NCBI RefSeq assembly: GCF_016862775.1
Contig: NZ_BONP01000023.1
Span: 1 to 61,586, forward strand
Origin: Cellulomonas phragmiteti
GTDB taxonomy: Bacteria; Actinomycetota; Actinomycetes; Actinomycetales; Cellulomonadaceae
DNA length: 61,586 bases
Direction of reading: 5' to 3'
The notes below the pieces were generated by a model. The model was not told the origin of the DNA and made no database searches. It saw nothing but the letters and a program-made list of their open reading frames with translations. Positions 19,279 to 26,985 of this stretch are shown piece by piece. Within the stretch, counting starts at the first letter, position 1; every line of letters starts with the position of its first letter. The translations under genes and the position numbers were made by a program.

Positions 19279-21920
19279 GCACCGACGCGACCCCGCGGAC
19301 CGGCCCGCCCGACGGGACGGCCGCGGCGGGCATCGAGCTCGCGATCGAGGGCATGACGTGCGCGTCGTGCGTCGCACGCGTCGAGAAGCGCCTCAACCGG
19401 GTGCCCGGTGCGCGCGCCACGGTCAACCTCGCGCTCGAGACCGCGCACGTCGACGTGGCCGCGACGGACGACGGCCCCGCCCCCACGGTCGAGGCGCTGG
19501 TCGCCGCCGTCCAGGCCGCGGGCTACGACGCCCGGCCGGTCCGGCGCCCCGGGTCACCGACCACCGGCCCGCACGAGCACGCACCGCACGGCGTCGACGA
19601 CGACGGCGGGCCCGAGCACGGCGGCGCCGAGCACGGCGGACCCGGGCACGGCGGCGCCGACCTCGAGCACGCGCTGTCCGGCATGCAGCACGCCGGCATG
19701 GAGCACGACGCGGCCGACGACACGTCGGCTCCCGACGACCGCCGCGGGGCGGACCTGCTGCGCCGCCTGCGCGTGGCCGCGGTCCTCACCGTGCCCGTGG
19801 TCGTGCTGAGCATGGTCCCGGCGACGCAGTTCCGCGGGTGGCAGTGGGTGGTCGCCGCCCTCGCGCTGCCCGTCGCGACGTGGGCGGCGTGGCCCTTCCA
19901 CCGCGCCGCCGTCCGGGCGGCACGCCACGGCGCCTCGACCATGGACACCCTGGTCTCGACGGGCGTCGTCGCCGCGACCGCCTGGTCGCTGTGGGCGCTG
20001 CTGCTCGGCGGCGCGGGTGAGCTCGGGATGCGCATGACGCCCGTGCTGTTCCCCGCCGCCGGCGCCGGCCACGGCGCGTCGATGCCCGAGCTGTACCTCG
20101 AGGTCGCCGCCGTCGTCACGACGTTCCTGCTGGCCGGCCGGTACGCGGAGCACCGCTCGCGCCGCCGTGCCGGTGACGCGCTGCGCACGCTGCTGGACCT
20201 CGGCGCCAAGGACGTGGCACTGCTCGTGACCGACGCCGACGGTCGGCGTGTCGAGCGGCGCGTACCCGTCGACCGGCTCGCCGCGGGCGACGAGTTCGCC
20301 GTGCGCCCCGGGGAGAAGATCGCGACGGACGGCGTCGTGGTGTCCGGCACCAGCGCCGTCGACACCTCGCTGCTCACGGGCGAGCCCGTGCCCGTCGACG
20401 TCGGCCCGGGCGACGACGTCACCGGCGCGACGATCAACACGTCCGGCCACCTCGTGGTCCGCGCCACGCGCGTCGGCGAGGAGACCCGGCTGGCGCAGAT
20501 CGGGCGGCTGGTCGCGCGCGCGCAGACCGGGAAGGCACCCGTGCAGCGGCTCGCGGACCGGATCTCGGCGGTGTTCGTGCCCATCGCCATGGCCATCGCC
20601 CTCGGGACCCTCGTGGTGTGGCTCGTCACCGGGGGTGGCGTGCAGGCGGCGTTCACGGCCGCCGTGGCCGTGCTGATCATCGCGTGCCCCTGCGCGCTGG
20701 GCCTCGCCACGCCGACCGCGCTGCTCGTCGGCACGGGACGCGGTGCGCAGCTCGGCATCCTCATCAAGGGCCCGGAGCTCCTCGAGGAGACGCGACGCGT
20801 CGACACCGTGGTGCTCGACAAGACCGGCACCGTCACGGCCGGGCGCATGGCCCTGGTCGACGTCGTGCCCGCCGCAGGTGAGGACGCCGCCGAGGTCCTG
20901 CGACTCGCGGCCGCGGTCGAGCGCCTCTCCGAGCACCCCGTCGGCCGCGCCATCGCCGACCACCCCACCCCCCACCCCAGCCCGGCCACCCACCCCACCC
21001 CGGCCACCCACCCCACCCCGGCCGCGCACCCCACCCCGGCCGCGCACCCCACCCCGGCCGCGAGAGAGCAATCCAGCCCCGCCGCGGCAGCGCCTGACCC
21101 GCGGGTCGACGTGGCCCTCGGGGCGGACGGCGTCGCGATCGGCGCCGACGAGGTGCGGGAGTTCCGCGCGGACGCCGGGCGGGGCGTCAGCGGAGTGGTC
21201 CGCACCGCGCACAGCGGTCTGGACCTGGCGCGGCGCGTGCTGGTGGGCCGCCTCGGCTGGCTCGCCGAGCAGGGCGTACGCACGGACGACGTCGCGGCCG
21301 CGGTCGCCGCCGCGGAGGACGACGGCGCGACTGCCGTCGTCGCCGCCTGGGACGGGCGGGCGCGCGGGGTCCTGGTCCTGCGCGACCCCGTCACGCCCAC
21401 GTCGGCCGACGCGGTGCGCGAGCTGCGCGCCCTGGGGCTGCGCCCCGTCCTGCTCACGGGCGACAACCGGGGTGCGGCGCTGGCCGCCGCGCGGGCCGTG
21501 GGCATCGCGGACGAGGACGTCGTCGCGCAGGTGATGCCGGACGAGAAGGTCGCGGCCGTCGAGCGGCTGCAGGCCGGCGGCGCGCGCGTGGCGATGGTGG
21601 GCGACGGCGTCAACGACGCGGCCGCCCTCGCGACCGCGGACCTGGGGCTGGCGATGGGCACCGGGACCGACGCCGCCATCGAGGCCGCGGACCTCACCCT
21701 CGTCCGCGGGGACCTGGCGTCGGCGCCGCAGGCGATCCGGCTCTCGCGCCGCACGCTGCGCGTCATCCGCCAGAACCTGTTCTGGGCGTTCGCGTACAAC
21801 GTCGCGGCCATCCCGCTGGCGGCCCTGGGCCTGCTGAACCCGATGATCGCGGGGGCGGCGATGGCGTTCTCGTCGGTGCTGGTGGTGACCAACAGCCTGC
21901 GGCTGCGGCGCTTCGCCTGA
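19275..21920 (+). CDS. copA: Cu(I)-translocating P1B-type ATPase with His-rich linker and repeat insertion
   Basis: An 881-residue copper exporter; P1B-1 ATPases are usually 740-800. Order: one HMA domain (GMTCASC, Cys29/Cys32), a His-rich linker at about 94-145, membrane helices, TGE (368-370), the transport motif CPC (471-473), phosphorylation site DKTGT (515-519), the nucleotide-binding HP motif (554-555), then GDGVNDA and two last helices. Right after the HP helix an insertion at about 563-607 consists of HPTPA repeats ending in REQSS, in the middle of the N-domain. It is probably a loop extension, as all catalytic motifs remain. It is translationally coupled to copZ. Confidence 0.95.
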   Translation: MSTDATPRTGPPDGTAAAGIELAIEGMTCASCVARVEKRLNRVPGARATVNLALETAHVDVAATDDGPAPTVEALVAAVQAAGYDARPVRRPGSPTTGPHEHAPHGVDDDGGPEHGGAEHGGPGHGGADLEHALSGMQHAGMEHDAADDTSAPDDRRGADLLRRLRVAAVLTVPVVVLSMVPATQFRGWQWVVAALALPVATWAAWPFHRAAVRAARHGASTMDTLVSTGVVAATAWSLWALLLGGAGELGMRMTPVLFPAAGAGHGASMPELYLEVAAVVTTFLLAGRYAEHRSRRRAGDALRTLLDLGAKDVALLVTDADGRRVERRVPVDRLAAGDEFAVRPGEKIATDGVVVSGTSAVDTSLLTGEPVPVDVGPGDDVTGATINTSGHLVVRATRVGEETRLAQIGRLVARAQTGKAPVQRLADRISAVFVPIAMAIALGTLVVWLVTGGGVQAAFTAAVAVLIIACPCALGLATPTALLVGTGRGAQLGILIKGPELLEETRRVDTVVLDKTGTVTAGRMALVDVVPAAGEDAAEVLRLAAAVERLSEHPVGRAIADHPTPHPSPATHPTPATHPTPAAHPTPAAHPTPAAREQSSPAAAAPDPRVDVALGADGVAIGADEVREFRADAGRGVSGVVRTAHSGLDLARRVLVGRLGWLAEQGVRTDDVAAAVAAAEDDGATAVVAAWDGRARGVLVLRDPVTPTSADAVRELRALGLRPVLLTGDNRGAALAAARAVGIADEDVVAQVMPDEKVAAVERLQAGGARVAMVGDGVNDAAALATADLGLAMGTGTDAAIEAADLTLVRGDLASAPQAIRLSRRTLRVIRQNLFWAFAYNVAAIPLAALGLLNPMIAGAAMAFSSVLVVTNSLRLRRFA
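20967..21078 (+). repeat. 18-nt tandem repeat plus GTGAGAG-family unit inside copA
   Basis: About four to five copies of an 18-nt unit on CACCCCACCCCGGCC encode HPTPA-type repeats. They run directly into CGAGAGAGCAATCCAGCC (21061-21078), which is the dispersed repeat core, read in the same frame as in hemD (REQSS). Confidence 0.85.
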
Positions 21921-21966
21921 CGGCCGGCACGGACGGACGACCGGGGAGGCGCCACCGTGCTAATCT

Positions 21967-21983
21967 GCTATCACATTGATAGC
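21967..21983. promoter_or_regulatory. Operator-like palindrome upstream of the SPFH gene
   Basis: GCTATCA-CAT-TGATAGC is a perfect 7-bp-arm palindrome 29 bp before the SPFH start. It is AT-rich against a GC-rich background and probably overlaps the -10 region. The small ribbon-helix-helix protein two genes downstream is a plausible binder; this is inferred. Confidence 0.5.
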
Positions 21984-22012
21984 GCGCGAGCGCTCGTCCC
22001 CAGGAGGTCCCC

Positions 22013-22972
22013 ATGCCCGACACCGCACCGCCGCAGGAGTCCGTCGGCGGCGACCCCAGCGGACGCCCGGTCGGGCACGCCGGCGCCCGCGTCGACGTCG
22101 CCGAGCGCGACGCCTGGGCCACCGGCGCCGCCGGGGCACTTCTTGCGATCCTCGTCGCGGTCGCCGGAGTCGTCGGGGCGTTCGCGCTGATCGCCCGGGC
22201 CGACAGCACGGACGAGCACGTGTGGGGGATCCTCGGCGTCGTCCTCCTCGTCCTCGGCGTCGTGCTGCTCAGCGGGCTCGCCGTCATCAGCCCCGGGCAG
22301 ACGCGGGTCGTCCAGCTCTTCGGCCGGTACGTCGGCACGGTCCGCCGCACCGGCCTGGTCCTGACCGTCCCGCTGACGACCCGCAAGAACGTCTCCGTGC
22401 GCGTCCGCAACTTCGAGACCAGCGAGCTCAAGGTCAACGACGCCGACGGCAACCCGATCAACATCGCCTCGATCGTCGTCTGGCAGGTCGCGGACACCGC
22501 CAAGGCCACCTTCGCCGTCGAGGACTACGCCGACTTCGTGCGCGTGCAGTCCGAGTCCGCACTGCGGCACGTCGCCATGTCCCACCCGTACGACCACGCC
22601 GACGACGGCGAGAACTCGCTGCGCGGCGCGACCGACGTCGTCTCCGCCGAGATCGCCGCCGAGGTCGCCGCCCGCGTCGTCATCGCCGGCCTCGAGGTCG
22701 TCGAGGCCCGCATCTCCAACCTCGCCTACGCCCCCGAGATCGCCCAGGCCATGCTGCAGCGCCAGCAGGCCGGCGCGATCATCGCGGCCCGCGAGCGGAT
22801 CGTCGAGGGCGCGGTGTCGATGGTCGAGGGCGCGCTGAGCCGGCTGGAGGCCGACGGCGTCGTCACGCTCGACGACGAGCGCCGCGCGGCCATGGTGTCC
22901 AACCTGCTCGTCGTGCTCTGCGGGGAGTCCCGCGCGACGCCCGTCGTCAACACCGGCTCGCTGTACGCGTGA
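22013..22972 (+). CDS. SPFH/Band 7 domain protein
   Basis: A 319-residue membrane-anchored protein. Two hydrophobic segments lie at about residues 37-62 and 70-92, followed by the SPFH domain with GLAVISPGQTRVVQLFGRYVGTV-like opening (family hallmark) and a C-terminal helical region EIAQAMLQRQQAGAIIAARERIVEGA. Such proteins form large membrane-scaffold assemblies. AGGAGG at 22002-22007 sets ATG 22013. The stop overlaps the next start by GTGA, so a small DNA-binding-type protein is co-translated, a pairing I recall from other actinobacteria. Confidence 0.93.
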   Translation: MPDTAPPQESVGGDPSGRPVGHAGARVDVAERDAWATGAAGALLAILVAVAGVVGAFALIARADSTDEHVWGILGVVLLVLGVVLLSGLAVISPGQTRVVQLFGRYVGTVRRTGLVLTVPLTTRKNVSVRVRNFETSELKVNDADGNPINIASIVVWQVADTAKATFAVEDYADFVRVQSESALRHVAMSHPYDHADDGENSLRGATDVVSAEIAAEVAARVVIAGLEVVEARISNLAYAPEIAQAMLQRQQAGAIIAARERIVEGAVSMVEGALSRLEADGVVTLDDERRAAMVSNLLVVLCGESRATPVVNTGSLYA

Positions 22973-23211
22973 CGGAGGCGGGACCCGTGGGGGGCGAGGA
23001 CGGGGCACCAGCGCGGCGCGAGCGGCGGCAGGTGCTGCTGCGGCTGGACCCGGCGGTGCACGACGCCCTGGCCAAGTGGGCCGCCGACGACCTGCGCAGC
23101 GTGAACGCCCAGATCGACCTGCTGCTGCGCCGCGCGCTGAAGGACGCCGGCCGCATGCCCGACACGGCTGCCGCCCCGCCCCGCCGGGGGCGGCCCCGCT
23201 CCACCCCCTGA
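22969..23211 (+). CDS. Small ribbon-helix-helix-like protein paired with SPFH
   Basis: An 80-residue basic protein. The core RRQVLLRLDPAVHDALAKWA then DLRSVNAQIDLLLRRAL has the beta-strand plus two helices of Arc/MetJ (RHH) repressors; the C-terminus is a Pro/Arg-rich tail. Start GTG 22969 overlaps the SPFH stop. It could regulate its own operon through the palindrome at 21967. No toxin is recognised beside it. Confidence 0.8.
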   Translation: MTEAGPVGGEDGAPARRERRQVLLRLDPAVHDALAKWAADDLRSVNAQIDLLLRRALKDAGRMPDTAAAPPRRGRPRSTP

Positions 23212-23245
23212 CCCGTCCGGGCTCCGGGGATGGAGCGGGCGTCCG

Positions 23246-24034
23246 TCAGCGGAAGCGGCGACCCTCGTCACGGCGGACGGCCGCGACCGCGAGCGCCGCG
23301 AACACCGCGGTCCAGGCCAGCAGGACCGGCAGGGCGAGCGCGCCGCCCTCGATGCCGGTGGTGACCTGGACGACGAGGTCGCGGGCCGCGCGGGACGGCA
23401 GGCCCTGCGAGATCGCGTCGAGCCAGCCGGGGAACATCTCGGGCGGCATGAACAGGCCGCCGGCGAACGCGAGCGGGAACAGCACGCACTGCACCACCGC
23501 GAGCGCCGCCTTGGTCGACATCGCGTACCCGATCGCCATGCCGAGCAGGGTGAACGGCACCGCCACCAGCGCGACCATCGCCACGGCACCCAGGGCGCGC
23601 GGCACGGTGAGCGTCGCGGACGTCAGCAGCACCCCGATGAGCACGAGCGGCGTCAGCGCCAGGTACGCCCACAGCAGCCCGTTGACGACGCGCCCGGCCA
23701 GCCGCGGACCGGGCCGCGCGGGCAGGGTCCGCACGAACGTGTCGAACGGCTGCGCGCGGTCCTCGGCGACGCCCGCGCCGTGGGTGAAGAGGCAGGCGGA
23801 CATGACCGCGAAGGTGCCGAGCTGCGCGATCGCGGCGGTCGACGCGAGCGGGTCGGTGGTGATCGCGCCCTGCGGGACGACGAAGAACAGCAGCGCGAGC
23901 CCGGGGAACAGCAGGTTGCCGATGACGGCGATGGGCACGCGGACGGTCTCGAGGAACTGGTAGCGCGCGTGCAGCCGCACCAGCGCGACCCACGGGCGCA
24001 GGTCGGCGGTGGCCGGCGGGGGCGTGACGGTCAC
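23246..24034 (-). CDS. ABC-2 type transporter permease
   Basis: A 262-residue protein with six hydrophobic segments and no signal peptide, matching ABC-2 exporters of the drug/lantibiotic/polyketide type: FPGLALLFFVVPQGA near the first helix, RTLPARPGPRLAGRVVNGLLW in the loop, and PLAFAGGLFMPPEMFPGWL before the last pair. Start GTG 24034 overlaps the stop of the ATPase gene (GTGA). The substrate is unknown. Confidence 0.92.
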   Translation of the reverse strand: MTVTPPPATADLRPWVALVRLHARYQFLETVRVPIAVIGNLLFPGLALLFFVVPQGAITTDPLASTAAIAQLGTFAVMSACLFTHGAGVAEDRAQPFDTFVRTLPARPGPRLAGRVVNGLLWAYLALTPLVLIGVLLTSATLTVPRALGAVAMVALVAVPFTLLGMAIGYAMSTKAALAVVQCVLFPLAFAGGLFMPPEMFPGWLDAISQGLPSRAARDLVVQVTTGIEGGALALPVLLAWTAVFAALAVAAVRRDEGRRFR

Positions 24035-24981
24035 CGGACCACACCGGGCCCGGCTGGCGCGGCGACCGGGGCGTCGTCTCGCGTGAGGGAGAGGAACGCC
24101 TCCTCGAGCGACGCGCCGCGGACCTCGAGGTCGGCGAACGGGACGCCGCGCTCGACCAGGGCGCGGACGGCCGCGTCGGCGTCGGACGCGAGGAGCGTGA
24201 CGCGCGCGCCGCTCGGGGCGTCGGCCGCCTCGAGGACGTCCTGGACGCCGGGCAGGCCGACCAGGCCGGCGGGCCCGCCGGACGCGAGGGTGAACGAGAC
24301 CCGCCGCACCGCGACGAGGTCGAGCACGCGCGCGAGGCTGTCGTCGGCGAGCACCGTGCCGTTCCCGACCACCACGACGCGCTCGGCGAGCGCCTCGATC
24401 TCCTCGAGGTAGTGGCTCGTGACGATGACCGTGGCCCCGTCGGCGTGGTAGTCGCGCAGGGCCTGCCACAGGACGTGCCGCGCCTCGACGTCCAGCCCGG
24501 TGGTCGGCTCGTCGAGCAGGACCAGGCGCGGGCGGCCGACGAGCGAGAGCGCGACGGCGAGCCGGCGCTTCTGCCCGCCGGACAGCGCGCCCGTCTGCCG
24601 CTCGCCCAGGTCGGTGAGGCCGAAGCGCGCCAGGAGCTCGGCGCGCGGCATGGGGTCGGCGTAGTGCCCGGCGACGAAGTCGACGACCTCGCGCACCCGC
24701 AGCGTCTCGGGCAGGCCCGTCTCCTGCGGGGTGGTGCCCAGCGACGTGCGGGAGGCAGGATCGCGCGGGTCGCCGCCGAAGACGCGGACCGTCCCCTCGT
24801 CGGGGGTCCGCAGGCCCGCGACGAGGGACAGCAGCGTCGTCTTGCCGGCGCCGTTCGGGCCGAGCAGGCCGACGACCTCCCCGGCGTCGACGCGCAGGCT
24901 CACGTCCGCGAGGGCGGTGACCGCGCCGAAGCGTCGGGTGACGTGCTCGACGAGCACGGGAGGCGGGGTGGACGTCGTCAT
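24031..24981 (-). CDS. ABC transporter ATP-binding protein
   Basis: A 316-residue ATPase with Walker A GPNGAGKTT, Q-loop in TTPQETGLPETL, signature LSGGQKRR, Walker B LVLLDEPTTGLD and switch His in VTSHYLEEIEAL. The C-terminal 90 residues are the accessory domain seen in ABC-2 export ATPases. It is the first gene of a two-gene export operon with the downstream permease, and divergent from the CPBP gene. Confidence 0.94.
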   Translation of the reverse strand: MTTSTPPPVLVEHVTRRFGAVTALADVSLRVDAGEVVGLLGPNGAGKTTLLSLVAGLRTPDEGTVRVFGGDPRDPASRTSLGTTPQETGLPETLRVREVVDFVAGHYADPMPRAELLARFGLTDLGERQTGALSGGQKRRLAVALSLVGRPRLVLLDEPTTGLDVEARHVLWQALRDYHADGATVIVTSHYLEEIEALAERVVVVGNGTVLADDSLARVLDLVAVRRVSFTLASGGPAGLVGLPGVQDVLEAADAPSGARVTLLASDADAAVRALVERGVPFADLEVRGASLEEAFLSLTRDDAPVAAPAGPGVVR

Positions 24982-25077
24982 TCCTGTGCTCCCTCGGAGC
25001 GGCGCAGGTGCGTGGACAGGTTGCCCGCGGGCAGGTCGGAGGTCAACACCTGGGGGACCGCCCTCTACGCTGCCCGG

Positions 25078-25887
25078 GTGGACAGCTCAGGCGACGCGCG
25101 AGACCCCGCCGCTCCCCCGCCCGGCGACCGGGCCGTGCGGCGCCGGCTGACCACCGAGATCTGGATCGTGCTCGGCCTGTCGCTGGGCAAGGCCGCGGTG
25201 TACGCCGTGGTCTCCCTGGTCGCCATGCTGACCGCGGGCACGCCGCTCGCCGAGCAGACGGTCGCGCTCAACCCGAGCCGGTCGCCGCGCCCGTACCTCG
25301 ACCTCACGTACCAGCTGCTGGCGATCGGGTTCGCGGTGCTGCCCGTCGCGCTCGCGCTGTACCTGCTGTCCGCGAACGGCCGCTCCGCCGTGCGTCGCAT
25401 CGGGCTCGACCGGGCGCGTCCGTGGCGCGACCTGGGCGTCGGGGTGGGCCTGGCGGCGGTCATCGGGATCCCCGGGCTCGGGCTGTGGGCGGTGGGCCGT
25501 GCCGTGGGCATCACGGTCGAGGTGCAGGCCTCGGCGCTGAACGACGCGTGGTGGACGGTCCCGGTGCTGATCCTCGCCGCGCTGCAGAACGCGCTGATCG
25601 AGGAGGTCGTCGCCGTCGGCTACCTCATGGAGCGCCTGCGCGAGCTGCGGTGGAGCACACCGGCGATCATCGCGGCGAGCGCGCTGCTGCGCGGCTCCTA
25701 CCACCTGTACCAGGGGTGGGGGCCGTTCTTCGGCAACGTCGTCATGGGCGTCGTGTTCGCCGAGTACTACCGGCGACGGCGCCGCGTCATGCCGCTCGTC
25801 GTCGCGCACACCGTGCTCGACATCGTGGCGTTCGTCGGCTACGCCAGCCTGCCCGACGCGTGGCTCGAGGCGATCGGCGTCACGTGA
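25078..25887 (+). CDS. CPBP family intramembrane metalloprotease
   Basis: A 269-residue membrane protein with about seven hydrophobic segments. The CPBP motifs are present: EE at 175-176 in NALIEEVVAVGYLMERL, LLRGSYHLYQGWGPFFGN with His209, and the last His in VAHTVLDIV. Family members resemble Rce1/abortive-infection proteins; the substrate is unknown. GTG 25078 lies 6 nt after TACGCT, with no Shine-Dalgarno, so it is probably leaderless. Its end nearly abuts the convergent HdeD-like gene. Confidence 0.9.
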   Translation: MDSSGDARDPAAPPPGDRAVRRRLTTEIWIVLGLSLGKAAVYAVVSLVAMLTAGTPLAEQTVALNPSRSPRPYLDLTYQLLAIGFAVLPVALALYLLSANGRSAVRRIGLDRARPWRDLGVGVGLAAVIGIPGLGLWAVGRAVGITVEVQASALNDAWWTVPVLILAALQNALIEEVVAVGYLMERLRELRWSTPAIIAASALLRGSYHLYQGWGPFFGNVVMGVVFAEYYRRRRRVMPLVVAHTVLDIVAFVGYASLPDAWLEAIGVT

Positions 25888-25893
25888 CGCGGG

Positions 25894-26478
25894 TCAGGCG
25901 GCGGGGTCGCTCGCCAGGTCGCGCGCGACCTGCCGCACCGCGAAGCCGCTGACGACGTTGAGCGCTCCCCCGACGAACGCGAACAGCCCGAGCAGGACGC
26001 CGAAGACCGCGAGCGAGCCCTGCGGGCGAGCGATGAGCAGCAGCGCGAACAGCGTGCACACCAGCCCGAACGCGAGCGGCCAGTGCCACCCCGCGCCGCG
26101 CGAGCGCGACATCGCGACGGCCCCGAGGATCGACACGACGCCGAGGACCAGCAGCCAGGCGGCGAACAGGAAGAACAGGACGCGGACGGTCGGCCCCGGC
26201 CACAGCACGACGGCCGCACCGACCGCGACGCCGGCCAGACCCTCGACCACCCACCACGTCCACCCGGGGACACCGCGGTCCGCGAGCCCGTGGACGAGCG
26301 CGACCACGCCGTCGACGACGGCGAAGATGCCGAACAGCCAGACGATGGCCTGGACCGAGGCGGTCGGCTGCGCCATGAGCAGCAGCCCGAGGATCAGCAG
26401 CAGGAGCCCGCGCAGCACGGGCAGCCACCAGAGCCTGCTGAGCGTGCGTGCCACCTGGGTGGAGATCTCGTCGACCAT
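25894..26478 (-). CDS. HdeD-like (DUF308) membrane protein
   Basis: A 194-residue protein with six hydrophobic segments in three pairs, the layout of HdeD/DUF308 proteins: LRGLLLLILGLLLMAQP, IVWLFGIFAVVDGVVAL, WWVVEGLAGVAVGAAVVLWPG and so on. In E. coli HdeD is linked to acid resistance; here the function is open. ATG 26478 has GGAGG upstream on the minus strand. It is convergent with the CPBP gene. Confidence 0.85.
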   Translation of the reverse strand: MVDEISTQVARTLSRLWWLPVLRGLLLLILGLLLMAQPTASVQAIVWLFGIFAVVDGVVALVHGLADRGVPGWTWWVVEGLAGVAVGAAVVLWPGPTVRVLFFLFAAWLLVLGVVSILGAVAMSRSRGAGWHWPLAFGLVCTLFALLLIARPQGSLAVFGVLLGLFAFVGGALNVVSGFAVRQVARDLASDPAA

Positions 26479-26596
26479 GTGCGCCTCCTCGCCGGGCAGA
26501 CCTGCTGCCGGGAGCGGCACGGCGCGGGACCGCGCGGCGACACCCCTGCGACGAACGTAGCGCGCACCGTCACGCACGGCGCGGCGAACGGGCTGG

Positions 26597-26830
26597 TCAG
26601 GCCTCGCGGCGTCGACCGCCGTACCGGCGGTGGACGGCCTGCTTGCTGACGCCGAGCATCGCGGCGATCGCGACCCACGGGACGCCGGCGGCGCGGGCGC
26701 GGCGGACGGCGACGGCCTCGCGGCGCGCGACCTCGCGGCGCAGGTGGGACAGCGCGAGGAGGGCACCCAGCGGGTCGTCGTCCTCGGCGCGGGCGACCAG
26801 AACGGACATGTCGGCCTCCTCCTGGGTCAT
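26597..26830 (-). CDS. Small helix-turn-helix protein
   Basis: A 77-residue protein. An acidic N-terminus is followed by a helix LSHLRREVARREAVAVRRAR and the HTH AGVPWVAIAAMLGVSKQAVHRRYG, close to the helix-turn-helix of small actinobacterial regulators. GAGGAG precedes ATG 26830; a second ATG (26809, MSVLVA) also has an AGGAGGAG, so two starts are possible. Two identical palindromes lie 27 and 59 bp upstream, suggesting autoregulation. Confidence 0.8.
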   Translation of the reverse strand: MTQEEADMSVLVARAEDDDPLGALLALSHLRREVARREAVAVRRARAAGVPWVAIAAMLGVSKQAVHRRYGGRRREA

Positions 26831-26856
26831 CGGTGCTCCTCGATCGATGTCCTGAC

Positions 26857-26904
26857 GTCAACACATGTTGACCCGCTGGCCTCGGCATGTCAACAGGTGT
26901 TGAC
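26857..26904. promoter_or_regulatory. Two GTCAACA-N2-TGTTGAC palindromes
   Basis: The sites lie at 26857-26872 (centre CA) and 26889-26904 (centre GG), 32 bp apart, close to three helical turns, so they face the same side of the DNA. They are between the small HTH gene and the divergent flippase gene and could control both. A related half-site, GTCAACACCTG, occurs at 25042, just before the CPBP gene. Confidence 0.7.
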
Positions 26905-26985
26905 TCCCGGGGCGGAGGGCGCGGACCGCACGACCCACCGTGAGGAGGACGAGGCGCGCGCAGCGTCCTGCCTACACTCGCCATC

